Below the pieces are notes generated by a model. It made no database searches and was not told the origin of the DNA. It saw only the letters and a list, made by a program, of their open reading frames with translations. The translations under genes and the position numbers were made by a program. Positions 35,481-44,186 of a stretch of DNA of 64,000 bases are shown here, in pieces; positions within the stretch are counted from its first letter, which is position 1, and each line of letters begins with the position of its first letter. The stretch is from Paenibacillus polymyxa (GTDB taxonomy: Bacteria; Bacillota; Bacilli; Paenibacillales; Paenibacillaceae), in assembly GCF_001719045.1 (NCBI RefSeq), contig NZ_CP015423.1:2626001-2690000 (forward strand). Reading direction: 5' to 3'.

Positions 35481-35726
35481 ATGGACAACACCCCTACAAC
35501 AGAACAAGAGATTGCACAATGGATGGTCGCGCAGATCCGTGAAGTGGGCACCCTGAAACAAGAAGATGCAATTGCATATGTACGCTCTGAGTATGGAGAG
35601 TAGTATGTGTTTATAAGCGAGCATGGTCATGTATCTCTGGAAAAAGAAATCAAAAAAGCATTCCGCAAGCTTCATGGTGGCAGAATTGCCTGGGATCGTG
35701 ACGGATTTCTCTGGGCCTGGACTTAA
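35481..35726 (+). pseudogene. DUF6953-like small gene interrupted by an in-frame TAG
   Basis: An ATG with AGGAAAGG upstream starts 40 codons ('EQEIAQWMVAQIREVGTLKQ', ...VRSEYGE), then TAG at 35601-35603, then 40 more codons in the same frame (YVFISEHGHVSLEKEIKKAF, GGRIAWDRDGFLWAWT, TAA at 35724). The two halves read as one about 81-aa protein like those I know as DUF6953 in Paenibacillus, where the position of the stop holds an acidic or polar residue. A single base change explains it. It is followed by a good terminator, so the unit was recently a gene. A truncated 40-aa product or readthrough cannot be ruled out. Confidence 0.7.
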
Positions 35727-35734
35727 CAAGCAAA

Positions 35735-35761
35735 GCATCTGCCCTAGGCAGGTGTTTTTTT
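35735..35761 (+). terminator. Terminator after the interrupted DUF6953-like gene
   Basis: GCATCTGCC-CTA-GGCAGGTG followed by TTTTTTT. Confidence 0.85.
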
Positions 35762-35767
35762 AATCAT

Positions 35768-36043
35768 TTATCCATATATCCTCTGGAGTCGGTTAATTTC
35801 TTCCTTCACAAACTGTCGGAGTGTTACAGGCTGTTTCAAGTTCGCCGTATAACCCTCCATTAAATAAATTCCGCCCTTCGGGCCGGATGCGGTAACAATC
35901 GGAACGCCGGCTTCAGCCAGGAGATCGATGTCCCTGTAAATAGAGCGTACAGAGGTTTCCAGTGCCAACGCCAATTCTTTGGCCTTCATTCTCCCTCTAG
36001 ATTCGATACATAATAAAATCGCGATTAAACGATGCAGTCTCAC
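35768..36043 (-). CDS. Truncated YafY/DeoR-type HTH regulator
   Basis: 91 aa from a GTG with GGAGG 7 nt upstream (an ATG at 36049 is too close to the site). The winged HTH is intact: RLHRLIAILLCIESRGRMK, LETSVRSIYRDIDLLAEAG, VPIVTASGPKGGIYL, the typical start of WYL-domain regulators (about 300 aa). The WYL part is missing; after GYTANLKQPVT the frame ends with a short tail. It may be a decayed gene or a stand-alone HTH protein. Divergent from the broken Gfo/Idh/MocA gene. Confidence 0.65.
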   Translation of the reverse strand: MRLHRLIAILLCIESRGRMKAKELALALETSVRSIYRDIDLLAEAGVPIVTASGPKGGIYLMEGYTANLKQPVTLRQFVKEEINRLQRIYG

Positions 36044-36155
36044 AATCATACCTCCACAATAGATGGTTAACCCGAATTGAAAAGATGATGCAAAGATTGT
36101 TGACACCCTGTTGGCAGTAATAGGTGTGTATCATAGAAGTAAAGGGGTGTAATGG

Positions 36156-36906
36156 ATGATGAATATTGGAATATTGGGGACGGGATTCGGCGCGTATCAT
36201 GCCTCACTGTTAAACAACCATCCCAAAGTAAACAGAATCATGGTATTTGGAAGGAACGAAACCAAGCTGCAAAAGCTGAAAGAGGAGCTAAACGTAGAAG
36301 TCACACAAAATATAGAGGATATTCTGCTGGACCCAGACGTGGATATCGTCGATCTATGCCTGCCCTCCCAGCTGCATAGGTCCTATGCCGTGGATGCGCT
36401 GAAGCACGGTAAGCATGTATTTTGTGAAACACCGGTTTGCTTTGATCTCGAAGACGCTCTTCTTATGCAACAAGCTGAGAAGCAATATGGTAAAAGGATT
36501 CTGGTCAACCAGTTCATTAAGTTTGATCCGGCCTATACCTATCTGTATGAGGCATACCGCCAACAGAAATACGGGAAGCTCATCTCCTTATCTTTGAAAA
36601 GAGAAACGCCTCCTCTGTGGGGGGATCTTGGACTAAGCTCCATTCCTACTCAGTTCATGAAAGGCCAAGCTGGCATTTCATGAAAGCGACGAAAACGATC
36701 TTATACCTACCGCATTATATGAGTATACCGCATCAGGACAGCAAAAAATCAACCTCGAATCTGCCAATCCATATGAAAAAAGTTTGGATCATGCACTTGA
36801 ATGCTTTGGCGGACATTCGGAAAGCCTGATTCCACTGGAATCGGCTGTACAAACGCTGAAAGTGGCTATTGAGATTACAAGCAGACTGGGGCAAGCCCAG
36901 CGTTAA
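36156..36906 (+). pseudogene. Gfo/Idh/MocA oxidoreductase with internal deletion/frameshift
   Basis: The N-terminal Rossmann domain is intact for about 165 residues: MNIGILGTGFGAYHASLL (GxGxxG), 'LDPDVDIVDLCLPSQLHRSY' and HGKHVFCETPV (the catalytic E-[KT]-P motif). The frame then shifts at about 36660-36690 and stops at 36681. A different frame, from about 36682 (FHESDENDLIP) to the TAA at 36904, gives the normal C-terminus (SLIPLESAVQTLKVAIEITS). Together they total about 245 residues against the usual 320 or so, so a middle part of the substrate domain has been lost. SD AAAGGGGTG precedes the start. Confidence 0.75.
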
Positions 36907-36953
36907 TCCCGTATTTTTTCTTATGCCTGTTCTTATCTACGGAAATCAGCTTC

Positions 36954-37970
36954 CTATAAGGAAGCTGTATCCGCAGGCAAGGAAACTTCGTCTGCGTAGT
37001 TCGTTGCCATAATCTTGGCTACCCCTGCCGGGTCGGTCGTCTGTCCCAACGCCCACATCATTTTCGTCACCAGCGCTTCCGTCGTCATGTCATACCCCGG
37101 AATAACGCCCTTCTCCAGTACCTTTTGCCCCACTTCGTAAATCGTCAAATCCCCGCCCTCATAAGGACATTGAGTAGTCACGACAATACTCATACCGTCC
37201 TTCATCAGCTCCTCGATTTTGCTGATCAGGCTTCTTTCTTTAAAAGGAACGCCACCCATACCAAAGCCCTCAATGACGATACCTTTATAGCCCAAGCCCT
37301 GAATGGCATCGAAAATCGCCGGATTCGTACCCGGAATCAGCCTGAGCAGAAATACCTCCGAAGCATACCCGTCGTTGTATGGGTGACGAGTGGTACCGCG
37401 ATTTGCAAATACGCCCTCCGTATAGACCACCTTACCGTTCTCCACGAGTCCGATATACGGATAGTTAATACTCTCAAAAGCATTATAGCTGCGTGTTCTG
37501 ATCTTCGAGCTGCGGCTGCCGTTAATAATTTTGCCGTTAAACACGACAAAAACCCCGGCCACCTCGCCACATGCGGTCAGGAATGAGTCGATTACATTTT
37601 TTTTGGAATCGCTGTGCTCCGCCAAAATGGAAACCTGCGAACCTGTCACGACGACGGGTTTGTCTACGGTTCCCAGCATGAAGCTCAAGGCTGAAGCCGT
37701 ATAAGCCATCGTATCCGTGCCGTGTGCAATGACAATACCGTCGTATTGATCGAGCGAACGATGTACCATCCGGGCGATAGAAGCCCAATCCTCAGGTTGT
37801 GTATTTGTGCTATCAATGCTCATCAGATTGTGGGCATCAATCTCGCAAATCTCCTTCAGCTCCGGAATTTCCGCCAAAATATTTTCAGCCGATTGGGTCG
37901 GTGTCAGGCCGTTTTCCTGATAGGAGGAAGAAATGGTCCCTCCGGTATTAATGAACAAAACCTTTTTCAT
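36954..37970 (-). CDS. ansA: L-asparaginase (type I-like)
   Basis: Hydrolyses asparagine to aspartate and ammonia in the cytoplasm. 338 aa, no signal peptide. Both active-site signatures are present: FINTGGTISSS (Thr12) and IVIAHGTDTMAY (Thr85-Asp86), plus the downstream Lys in HSDSKKNV. The C-terminal domain has 'GIVIEGFGMGGVP' and TTQCPYEGG. AAGGAA site upstream. It is monocistronic by spacing. The gene symbol is by family; ansA and ansB names vary between Bacilli. Confidence 0.92.
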   Translation of the reverse strand: MKKVLFINTGGTISSSYQENGLTPTQSAENILAEIPELKEICEIDAHNLMSIDSTNTQPEDWASIARMVHRSLDQYDGIVIAHGTDTMAYTASALSFMLGTVDKPVVVTGSQVSILAEHSDSKKNVIDSFLTACGEVAGVFVVFNGKIINGSRSSKIRTRSYNAFESINYPYIGLVENGKVVYTEGVFANRGTTRHPYNDGYASEVFLLRLIPGTNPAIFDAIQGLGYKGIVIEGFGMGGVPFKERSLISKIEELMKDGMSIVVTTQCPYEGGDLTIYEVGQKVLEKGVIPGYDMTTEALVTKMMWALGQTTDPAGVAKIMATNYADEVSLPADTASL

Positions 37971-38081
37971 ATGCCAATGTTCCTTCCCGATTACATCTTC
38001 ACTGTATTGTTCTTAGAATTTATCATGAATAAGTGTGATAAGCTACTTTGTAATGGAAAAGAATTGGTGATATGGGGGCCA

Positions 38082-38143
38082 AAAAAGCACGACAAACAAG
38101 CGCGGGCTTTCCTTCCTCCTGCGACTTGTCTAACGTGCTTTTT
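38082..38143. terminator. Terminator-like inverted repeat between ansA promoter and amino-acid ABC operon
   Basis: AAAAAGCACG..CGTGCTTTTT outer stem with a weaker CAAG/CTTG inner part; probably ends the ABC operon on the minus strand. Confidence 0.6.
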
Positions 38144-38200
38144 ACTATAGGTGCAATACTCTACAGCGCTGCACATACCTATAGCCCATCTACGTACTTC

Positions 38201-38968
38201 TTATGGGGATACAGGCTGCTCCTGTGGCGCTCTCTGTACCAACGCTTTGCCCAGAAACTGCCGTGTCCGTTCTTCCTTCGGATTGGTGAAAAACTGCTCG
38301 ACGGGTCCCTGCTCCACGATCACGCCATGCTCCATTAGTACAACCCGATCCGCTACATCTCTCGCAAAACCAAGCTCATGTGTGACAATAATCATCGTAT
38401 TGCCTTCACTCGCCACCTTTTGAATCACGGACAGCACTTCATCCACCAATTCAGGATCAAGTGAGGATGTCGGTTCATCGAACAACAACACCTGTGGATT
38501 TAGTGCTAAAGCACGGGCAATCGCAACTCGCTGCTGCTGTCCACCCGAAAGCTGGGCAGGATAATAAGTCATACGATCCTTTAACCCGACCTTTTCCAGA
38601 ATGCCTTCACTGATCTCTCTCGCCTGCTTACGATCCAGCTTTTTCACACTGGTCAGACCAATCATCACATTGTGGAGTGCATTCAAATTTTTAAACAACT
38701 GATATTGCTGAAATACCATTGCCGTTGCCATCCGTAGTCCGAGAATGTCCTTTTTTCCCGCCTTGGCGGCATCGACCTTTACACCGTCAATTTCAATAAC
38801 ACCACTGGTCGGCTGTTCCAAAAAATTAATGCTGCGCAGCAGCGTGGACTTCCCCGATCCGCTTGGGCCCAAGATCACTACGACTTCTCCCTTGCCTACC
38901 GTCAGGTCTATGCCCTTCAACACGTGATGCTGTCCAAAATGCTTATGAATTTGATGAAGTTGAATCAT
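38201..38968 (-). CDS. Polar amino-acid ABC transporter, ATP-binding protein
   Basis: 255 aa. Walker [10 protein letters not shown]-loop VFQQYQLF, signature [15 protein letters not shown], Walker [13 protein letters not shown] and switch His in [10 protein letters not shown]. The sequence is of the HisP/GlnQ/TcyC class. The ATG at 38968 is used; it lies 4 bp past the permease stop with GTAAGGG before it, and the longer frame overlaps the permease. Last gene of a binding protein-permease-ATPase operon; the ligand is a polar amino acid, cystine being a common one for this set. Confidence 0.9.
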   Translation of the reverse strand: MIQLHQIHKHFGQHHVLKGIDLTVGKGEVVVILGPSGSGKSTLLRSINFLEQPTSGVIEIDGVKVDAAKAGKKDILGLRMATAMVFQQYQLFKNLNALHNVMIGLTSVKKLDRKQAREISEGILEKVGLKDRMTYYPAQLSGGQQQRVAIARALALNPQVLLFDEPTSSLDPELVDEVLSVIQKVASEGNTMIIVTHELGFARDVADRVVLMEHGVIVEQGPVEQFFTNPKEERTRQFLGKALVQRAPQEQPVSP

Positions 38969-38972
38969 ACCC

Positions 38973-39689
38973 TTACTCACTTCTTTCGTAAATTCGAATA
39001 CGCTTCTCCAGCACGACAAGCCCGCGCTCAATAATAATGCACACCAACCAGTAAATCAGAGACACCGCAACATATACCTCAAAAAAAGCCAACGCTCGCG
39101 CGCCCATAATTTTAGCCTGTCCCATCATATCGACGACACCAATCATAAAAATAAAAGACGTATCCTTCACCGTACTGATCAGCGTGTTTCCCAAATTGGG
39201 CAAAGCGACCGTCAACGCCTGCGGCAATACAATTTTGAGCATAATTTGTGTTTGGCTCATACCGATGGAATTGGCAGCCTCAAATTGTCCCCGGTCGACT
39301 GAATGAATCGCCGCCCGGAACGTCTCCGACAAATATCCCCCGAGGTTCAATGAAAATGAGAGCAACGCAAACAGCTCGGGCGGAATGACATAGACATTGA
39401 ATTGCTGTAAGAATCCATACTCGCTCTGGAAATAATACAGAAACTTGGGTATTCCGTAATATACGAGAAACAACTGCACAATGAGCGGTGTTCCCCGAAT
39501 GTACGAGACATACAACGTAGACAATGGCGCCAAGACAGGCACCTTGTATATCCGGATTAAGGCCGTAGCTAACCCGATGATCCCACCCAGCAGCATGGAC
39601 ACAAACGCAATCCATAAGGTCACGGGGAGATACTCGACGATCTGGGGAAGGCTTTTCAGCATATAATCAAGATCAAACAGCTTTTCCAT
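38973..39689 (-). CDS. Polar amino-acid ABC transporter, permease
   Basis: 238 aa with five or so membrane segments. HisM/GlnP-type features: 'YISYIRGTPLIVQLFLVYYG'-like stretch near residue 60-80 and the EAA loop EAANSIGMSQTQIMLKIVLPQAL that contacts the ATPase. It follows the binding-protein gene by 30 bp. The substrate specificity is set by that binding protein. Confidence 0.9.
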   Translation of the reverse strand: MEKLFDLDYMLKSLPQIVEYLPVTLWIAFVSMLLGGIIGLATALIRIYKVPVLAPLSTLYVSYIRGTPLIVQLFLVYYGIPKFLYYFQSEYGFLQQFNVYVIPPELFALLSFSLNLGGYLSETFRAAIHSVDRGQFEAANSIGMSQTQIMLKIVLPQALTVALPNLGNTLISTVKDTSFIFMIGVVDMMGQAKIMGARALAFFEVYVAVSLIYWLVCIIIERGLVVLEKRIRIYERSE

Positions 39690-39719
39690 AGGAACCCCAC
39701 TTTACCCTTTACATTGTTA

Positions 39720-40529
39720 TTACTGAGGAATAAATTCTCCACCTGTCCACTGTTCAGACAATTTTTTCAGTGTTCCGTCCGCTTTCAGCTCTTTAATAAT
39801 CGGGTCGATTTTAGCTTTCAGCTCTTCGCCCTGCTTATCCTTTTTGAACACCAGGTTGATGTTATCGCTTTGCACCGGCTCACCCACAGCTTCCACCTGC
39901 AAGCCTTCCTTCTTGATCGTTGCCGCCGCCATAACCGGATCATTCACATAAGCGTCCACTCGGCCATTTTGCACGTCTTGAAGGTTATCGGACGAAGTAC
40001 CTGTATCATTGTATTTCAAAATAATTTTATTTCCGTTCTCCGCATTATACTGTTCCAGCAACTGTGTGTAGGAGTCGCCTACCGAGGCCGCTACCTTCTT
40101 GCCCTCCAAATCCTTGAGGGAATGAATATCCGTTCTACCCTTTTTCACAATAATAACCGACTGAGCCGAGAAATAGGACTCATCCGAGAACAAATACTTC
40201 TTCTCACGTTCGGGATTTTTGGCAACTTCATCGGCGATCATCTGAACTTTATTTGAATCTAGTGCAAGGAATATCGCATCCCAGCCCGAAGGTACAAATT
40301 CAATCTTATAGCCGTCCAGCTTCTTGTCGATCTCCTTGACTACTTCCACATCGTATCCAGTCAGCTCGTTTTTATCATTCGTAAAAGCAAACGGTGGGTA
40401 GTCATTTTGTGTGCCGACATAGATTACCTTATCCCCCGATGCCGCATCCTTCGAGGAACATCCACTCAAGGCACCCGTTAATAACACAAGAGATAGGCCA
40501 ATCGCTGCTACCAAAGCAGATTTCTTCAT
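39720..40529 (-). CDS. Amino-acid ABC transporter substrate-binding lipoprotein
   Basis: 269 aa. Lipoprotein signal with lipobox LSGC (Cys24). Family 3 binding-protein features: VGTQNDYPPFAFTNDKNELTG near the start, GYDVEVVKEID, and DAYVNDPVMAA. The fold resembles TcyA/FliY-type cystine binders and glutamine binders; no residue set here decides between them. First gene of the operon, which has no T-box or S-box leader that I can see. Confidence 0.88.
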   Translation of the reverse strand: MKKSALVAAIGLSLVLLTGALSGCSSKDAASGDKVIYVGTQNDYPPFAFTNDKNELTGYDVEVVKEIDKKLDGYKIEFVPSGWDAIFLALDSNKVQMIADEVAKNPEREKKYLFSDESYFSAQSVIIVKKGRTDIHSLKDLEGKKVAASVGDSYTQLLEQYNAENGNKIILKYNDTGTSSDNLQDVQNGRVDAYVNDPVMAAATIKKEGLQVEAVGEPVQSDNINLVFKKDKQGEELKAKIDPIIKELKADGTLKKLSEQWTGGEFIPQ

Positions 40530-40645
40530 ATTATGACATCCCCTTTTTAATATCCAAGTAATTTACTATGATTTTATATTATAACGGGTTATTCAAATAA
40601 TACAACAAGTAAATTTCATATTGATTATTTAGCTATATGTTGCAC

Positions 40646-40668
40646 AAAAAAAGGACCCTTGCGGGTCC
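40646..40668 (-). terminator. Terminator after the Fur-controlled nickel-type ABC operon
   Basis: GGACCC-GCAA-GGGTCC followed on the minus strand by TTTTTTT. Confidence 0.88.
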
Positions 40669-40672
40669 AATG

Positions 40673-41476
40673 TCATCCATGAAGCGGAAAACGCTCTGCT
40701 GGATGTTCCGGCAAAATGGACGAGATCAACCGTCGTACAGCCGGATGAGCAGATTCAAAAATCTGATCCTTCTCATCACAGCGCTCGATCAGTCTCCCCT
40801 GCTCCATCACAGCAATGCCATCGCAGACAGCATAAGCTGCCCGAATATCATGCGTGATGAACAGATATGACAATCCAAACGAAGATTTCAGTTCTCCCAG
40901 CAGGGATAAAATATGCATCTGGTGAACCATATCGAGGCTGCTGACGGACTCATCCAGCACGATCAGCTTTGGTTTGAGCGCAATCGCCCGTGCAATGTTG
41001 ATCCGCTGCAATTGTCCGCCACTGAACTGATGCGGATATTTAATCCGATCCTCCGGCTTGAGACCGACCCGTTCCAGTAGGCTTTCGACCGTTCTTTTTT
41101 GTTCCTGCACCGATAACCGTTCGTAATTGTCCAATGGCTCCCCAATAATCTGCCCGGCGGTCATTCGGGGGTTTACAGCAGAGTAGCAGTCCTGAAATAC
41201 GACCTGCATATCCCGTCGCATTCCCCTGCGGACTTGAGGGCTCGCATTATAAATGTCCTGTCCCTGGAACAGCACCTGACCCTCCTGCGGCTTCTCCAGC
41301 CCCAGAATAACCTTGCCCAGCGTGCTTTTACCGGCTCCACTGGTTCCAAGTAAGCCTAGGCAAAACCCACTCTCTATAGTAAGTGAAACGTTAGCCAACA
41401 CAGGGGGGCGTGGTTCAGAACGGCCCAGCCATTTGCGCCTTCCATAGCTATGAGTTACTTTCTTCACTTGTAGCAT
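40673..41476 (-). CDS. nikE: Nickel/peptide-type ABC transporter ATPase (NikE-like), Fur-controlled operon
   Basis: Second ATPase of the five-gene importer. Walker A GTSGAGKS, Q-loop QVVFQDCYSAVNPRMT, signature FSGGQLQRINIARAI, Walker B LIVLDESVSSLD and the His switch. The Q-loop and 'NPRMT' region are typical for the OppF/NikE/CntF subfamily. The ATG at 41476 is preferred, with GGGGAG 9 nt upstream, to the one at 41482. The nik names are by similarity to NikABCDE/CntABCDF; the metal carried is not proven. Confidence 0.85.
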   Translation of the reverse strand: MLQVKKVTHSYGRRKWLGRSEPRPPVLANVSLTIESGFCLGLLGTSGAGKSTLGKVILGLEKPQEGQVLFQGQDIYNASPQVRRGMRRDMQVVFQDCYSAVNPRMTAGQIIGEPLDNYERLSVQEQKRTVESLLERVGLKPEDRIKYPHQFSGGQLQRINIARAIALKPKLIVLDESVSSLDMVHQMHILSLLGELKSSFGLSYLFITHDIRAAYAVCDGIAVMEQGRLIERCDEKDQIFESAHPAVRRLISSILPEHPAERFPLHG

Positions 41477-41520
41477 ACGCATTCGCTCCCCTTTTGAAAG
41501 TGTAACTGTCGAACAGGCGA

Positions 41521-42345
41521 CTAACCACCTACCTGATTCATGCCCCGAATGGACAACTTGGGTCTGACTTGTAGCAGCATTTTGGTATATTCATCCTGCG
41601 GGTGATCGAACAACTGATGGACCTCAGCCTGCTCAACAATACGACCCTGCTGCATGACAGCCACTTCATCCGCCAATTGGGAAATGACGCCCAGATCATG
41701 CGAGATCAGCAAAATGGACGTATTGTATTCCGTACGCAAGCGATCCAGCTCTCTTAGCACCTGTAGCTGATTGACCACATCAAGCGCCGTCGTTGGTTCA
41801 TCCGCAATAACCACTGCTGGGCGCAGGCACATGGAAATGGCGATCATGACCCGTTGCAGCATCCCGCCGCTCAACTGAAACGAATAACGCTTCATCAGCT
41901 TGGCTGGATCGGGCAAATTCATATTTTCCAGAGCCGTTATGGCAAGATCACGGGCCTGTCGTTTGGTTAATCCGGTGTGCGTGCGGACCGTTTCCATAAA
42001 CTGAGCTCCGATCGTATACACTGGCGTAAAGGCGCTCATCGGATTTTGCATAATAAATGCGATTTCCTTGCCCCGAATACGCCGCATTTCCTCGGCCGCC
42101 ATTCCGTTCAGTTCACGCCCGTTCAGACGGACACTACCTTCCACGTCCATCGTCTGGCGATCCAGCAGTTGGAGCAACGCTTTACAAGTCACCGTTTTGC
42201 CGCTTCCACTCTCACCGACAAGACCCAGAACTTGTCCCCTTTTCAGCTCAAAATGAGTTGGCTCCAGCAGAGATACCGCCCCGGCATCGGTTTTGAGCTT
42301 CACCTGTAAGCCGCTGACCTCCAGCACCTTCGCCCTGTCGTCCAT
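41521..42345 (-). CDS. nikD: Nickel/peptide-type ABC transporter ATPase (NikD-like), Fur-controlled operon
   Basis: 274 aa. Walker A GESGSGKT, Q-loop AFIMQNPMSAFTPVYTIG, signature LSGGMLQRVMIAIS, Walker B VVIADEPTTALD, H-switch LLISHDLGV. These are OppD/NikD/CntD-type residues. The C-terminus is shorter than in true oligopeptide OppD proteins, which carry a Cys-rich tail, and this favours a nickel-type role. It is separated from nikE by 44 bp and from the permease by 20 bp. Confidence 0.87.
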   Translation of the reverse strand: MDDRAKVLEVSGLQVKLKTDAGAVSLLEPTHFELKRGQVLGLVGESGSGKTVTCKALLQLLDRQTMDVEGSVRLNGRELNGMAAEEMRRIRGKEIAFIMQNPMSAFTPVYTIGAQFMETVRTHTGLTKRQARDLAITALENMNLPDPAKLMKRYSFQLSGGMLQRVMIAISMCLRPAVVIADEPTTALDVVNQLQVLRELDRLRTEYNTSILLISHDLGVISQLADEVAVMQQGRIVEQAEVHQLFDHPQDEYTKMLLQVRPKLSIRGMNQVGG

Positions 42346-42365
42346 CGTTGTAACTCACTCCTGTT

Positions 42366-43199
42366 TTACTGACGTTTGGCAATTCCGTATCGGTCGGACA
42401 GCGCCTCCCCCAATATATTGAAGGCCATCACCACCACCAGAATCATAACTCCCGGATAGATCATTAATTCCGGATGACTGCGAATGTATCCCGTTCCCTC
42501 ATGAATCATGGCTCCCCATTCAGGGGTCGGCGGCTGAATGCCTAGACCAAGGAACGACAACGCGGAAATATCCATGATCGCCCAGCCCATTTCCAGCGTA
42601 CCAATGACCACAATCGGCCTTAGTACATTTGGAATGATATGCCGGCGGATAATGGCCCCTGAGGAGGACCCGCTAATCCTTGCGGCAGCTATAAAATTTC
42701 GTTCTTTCAGACTGACGACCATATTGCGGCACATTCTGGCATAATACACCCACTGCACCATCATTAAAGCAAGCAGCACCTGCATGAGGCCCGGCCCAAA
42801 AATACCGACAATGCCCAGCACAAGCACCAAATTCGGAAACGCCATAATACCTTCGCAAAACCGCATCAACACACTATCGACCCAGCCACCCACATAACCT
42901 GCAAGCGACCCGATCACAACGCCGATACTAAGCGAGGACAGGAAAATTAATGTCGCAAAGCCGAGGGAAATCCGCGCTCCATACAGCAACCGGGATAAAT
43001 TGCATCGACCCAAATGATCGGTCCCCAGCCAGTATTCTTTCGAAGGTCCCTCCAGCTTGTGCAGTAAATTGACTTTAACCGGATCATGGGGAGCCAGCCA
43101 AGGAGCTAGCGCCATAATGATAAAAAGAGCAACCAGTACGACAGAGCAGACCACGATTACCTTTTGACTTTTGAACATTGTACGCAACCTTATCATCAC
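42366..43199 (-). CDS. nikC: Nickel/peptide-type ABC transporter permease (NikC-like), Fur-controlled operon
   Basis: 277 aa, about six membrane segments. DppC/NikC-family parts: 'APWLAPHDPVKVNLLHKLEG' then YWLGTDHLGRCNLSRLLYGARISL, and an EAA loop with AAARISGSSSGAIIRRHIIPNV. Start is GTG at 43199 or the ATG at 43196; the latter overlaps the nikB stop as TGATG, so translation is coupled. Confidence 0.88.
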   Translation of the reverse strand: MMIRLRTMFKSQKVIVVCSVVLVALFIIMALAPWLAPHDPVKVNLLHKLEGPSKEYWLGTDHLGRCNLSRLLYGARISLGFATLIFLSSLSIGVVIGSLAGYVGGWVDSVLMRFCEGIMAFPNLVLVLGIVGIFGPGLMQVLLALMMVQWVYYARMCRNMVVSLKERNFIAAARISGSSSGAIIRRHIIPNVLRPIVVIGTLEMGWAIMDISALSFLGLGIQPPTPEWGAMIHEGTGYIRSHPELMIYPGVMILVVVMAFNILGEALSDRYGIAKRQ

Positions 43200-44140
43200 T
43201 GCTCTGCTCGTCCCTTCGATGAAATTCGGGGGTCCATATACAAATGCACCAGATCAACGAGCAAATTGCATACGATGAACAGGCATGCCGCCAAAAACAC
43301 ATAGCATTGTATGACGGGAATATCCCGGTTAAAAATCGCTTCCACAAAATAACGGCCAAACCCGGGCCATGAAAACACCTGCTCCACAATAATTGTTCCG
43401 GTCAGAAGCTTGCCCAGATTCATACCCATACTTGTAATTAGTGGAGCAATGGCAATTTTCAGTACATGCTTGAGCATGATCACCCGCTCACGGATTCCTC
43501 TAGTTCTGGCATACTGCACATACGTTTCCTGAAGCTGCTCCAACACACTGGAACGCAGCAGGCGCGTATATAAAGCAATCAGAACCAGCGACAGGGTTAA
43601 CGTGGGCAACACCAGATGCTGCCACGTTCCTCGCCCCTCTACAGGGAGCCAATCCAATCGGACAGAGAAAAAGAAGATTAACAAATATCCCAGCCAGAAC
43701 TGGGGTATAGACGCGCCAAAATATGAAATTCCTCGACTAAGCATGTCGATCCAGCCATTTTTACGCATCGCCGCCAGCACGCCCAGCGGAATACTTACCA
43801 CAATAGATAGCAACATACTGCTCACAGCCAATTCAAAAGTGGCGGGCAGCCGAACCTTGACCTCATCCCACACCGGCTTGTTGGTTAGATACGAAGTACC
43901 AAAGTCCAATTGACTGATTCTTTGAAGTGTATGCATATACTGCGTCAGCAAAGGCTGATCCAGCCCGAACTCATGTCTTTTCTGCTCCAGAATCTCTGGA
44001 GTAGGGTAAATATGAGCAGCCGTCAAATAGGCCTCGGCCGGATCAACTGGTGAAATATGAATGAGTGCAAAGGTAACGAGGGTGGCAAAGAGAACAATAG
44101 GAATGACCGCTACCATTCGCTTCCCGATATAGCTGATCAT
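43196..44140 (-). CDS. nikB: Nickel/peptide-type ABC transporter permease (NikB-like), Fur-controlled operon
   Basis: 314 aa with about six membrane segments. DppB/NikB-type parts: N-terminal MISYIGKRMVAVIPIVLFAT, FALIHISPVDPAEAYL, the periplasmic-type loop before WIDMLSRG, and the EAA loop YARTRGIRERVIMLKHVLKIA; the C-terminal 'TIIVEQVFSWPGFGRYFVEA' is a typical family motif. It follows the binding protein gene by 46 bp. Confidence 0.88.
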   Translation of the reverse strand: MISYIGKRMVAVIPIVLFATLVTFALIHISPVDPAEAYLTAAHIYPTPEILEQKRHEFGLDQPLLTQYMHTLQRISQLDFGTSYLTNKPVWDEVKVRLPATFELAVSSMLLSIVVSIPLGVLAAMRKNGWIDMLSRGISYFGASIPQFWLGYLLIFFFSVRLDWLPVEGRGTWQHLVLPTLTLSLVLIALYTRLLRSSVLEQLQETYVQYARTRGIRERVIMLKHVLKIAIAPLITSMGMNLGKLLTGTIIVEQVFSWPGFGRYFVEAIFNRDIPVIQCYVFLAACLFIVCNLLVDLVHLYMDPRISSKGRAEQ

Positions 44141-44186
44141 GAGTTGTCCTCCTATCCTGTAAACTACCGTTACCTATCGGCTTCAG

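Noticed and set aside
36617..36829. 70-aa plus-strand frame
   Set aside because: Not in the frame that continues the oxidoreductase; the C-terminal remnant of that gene is read in another frame.
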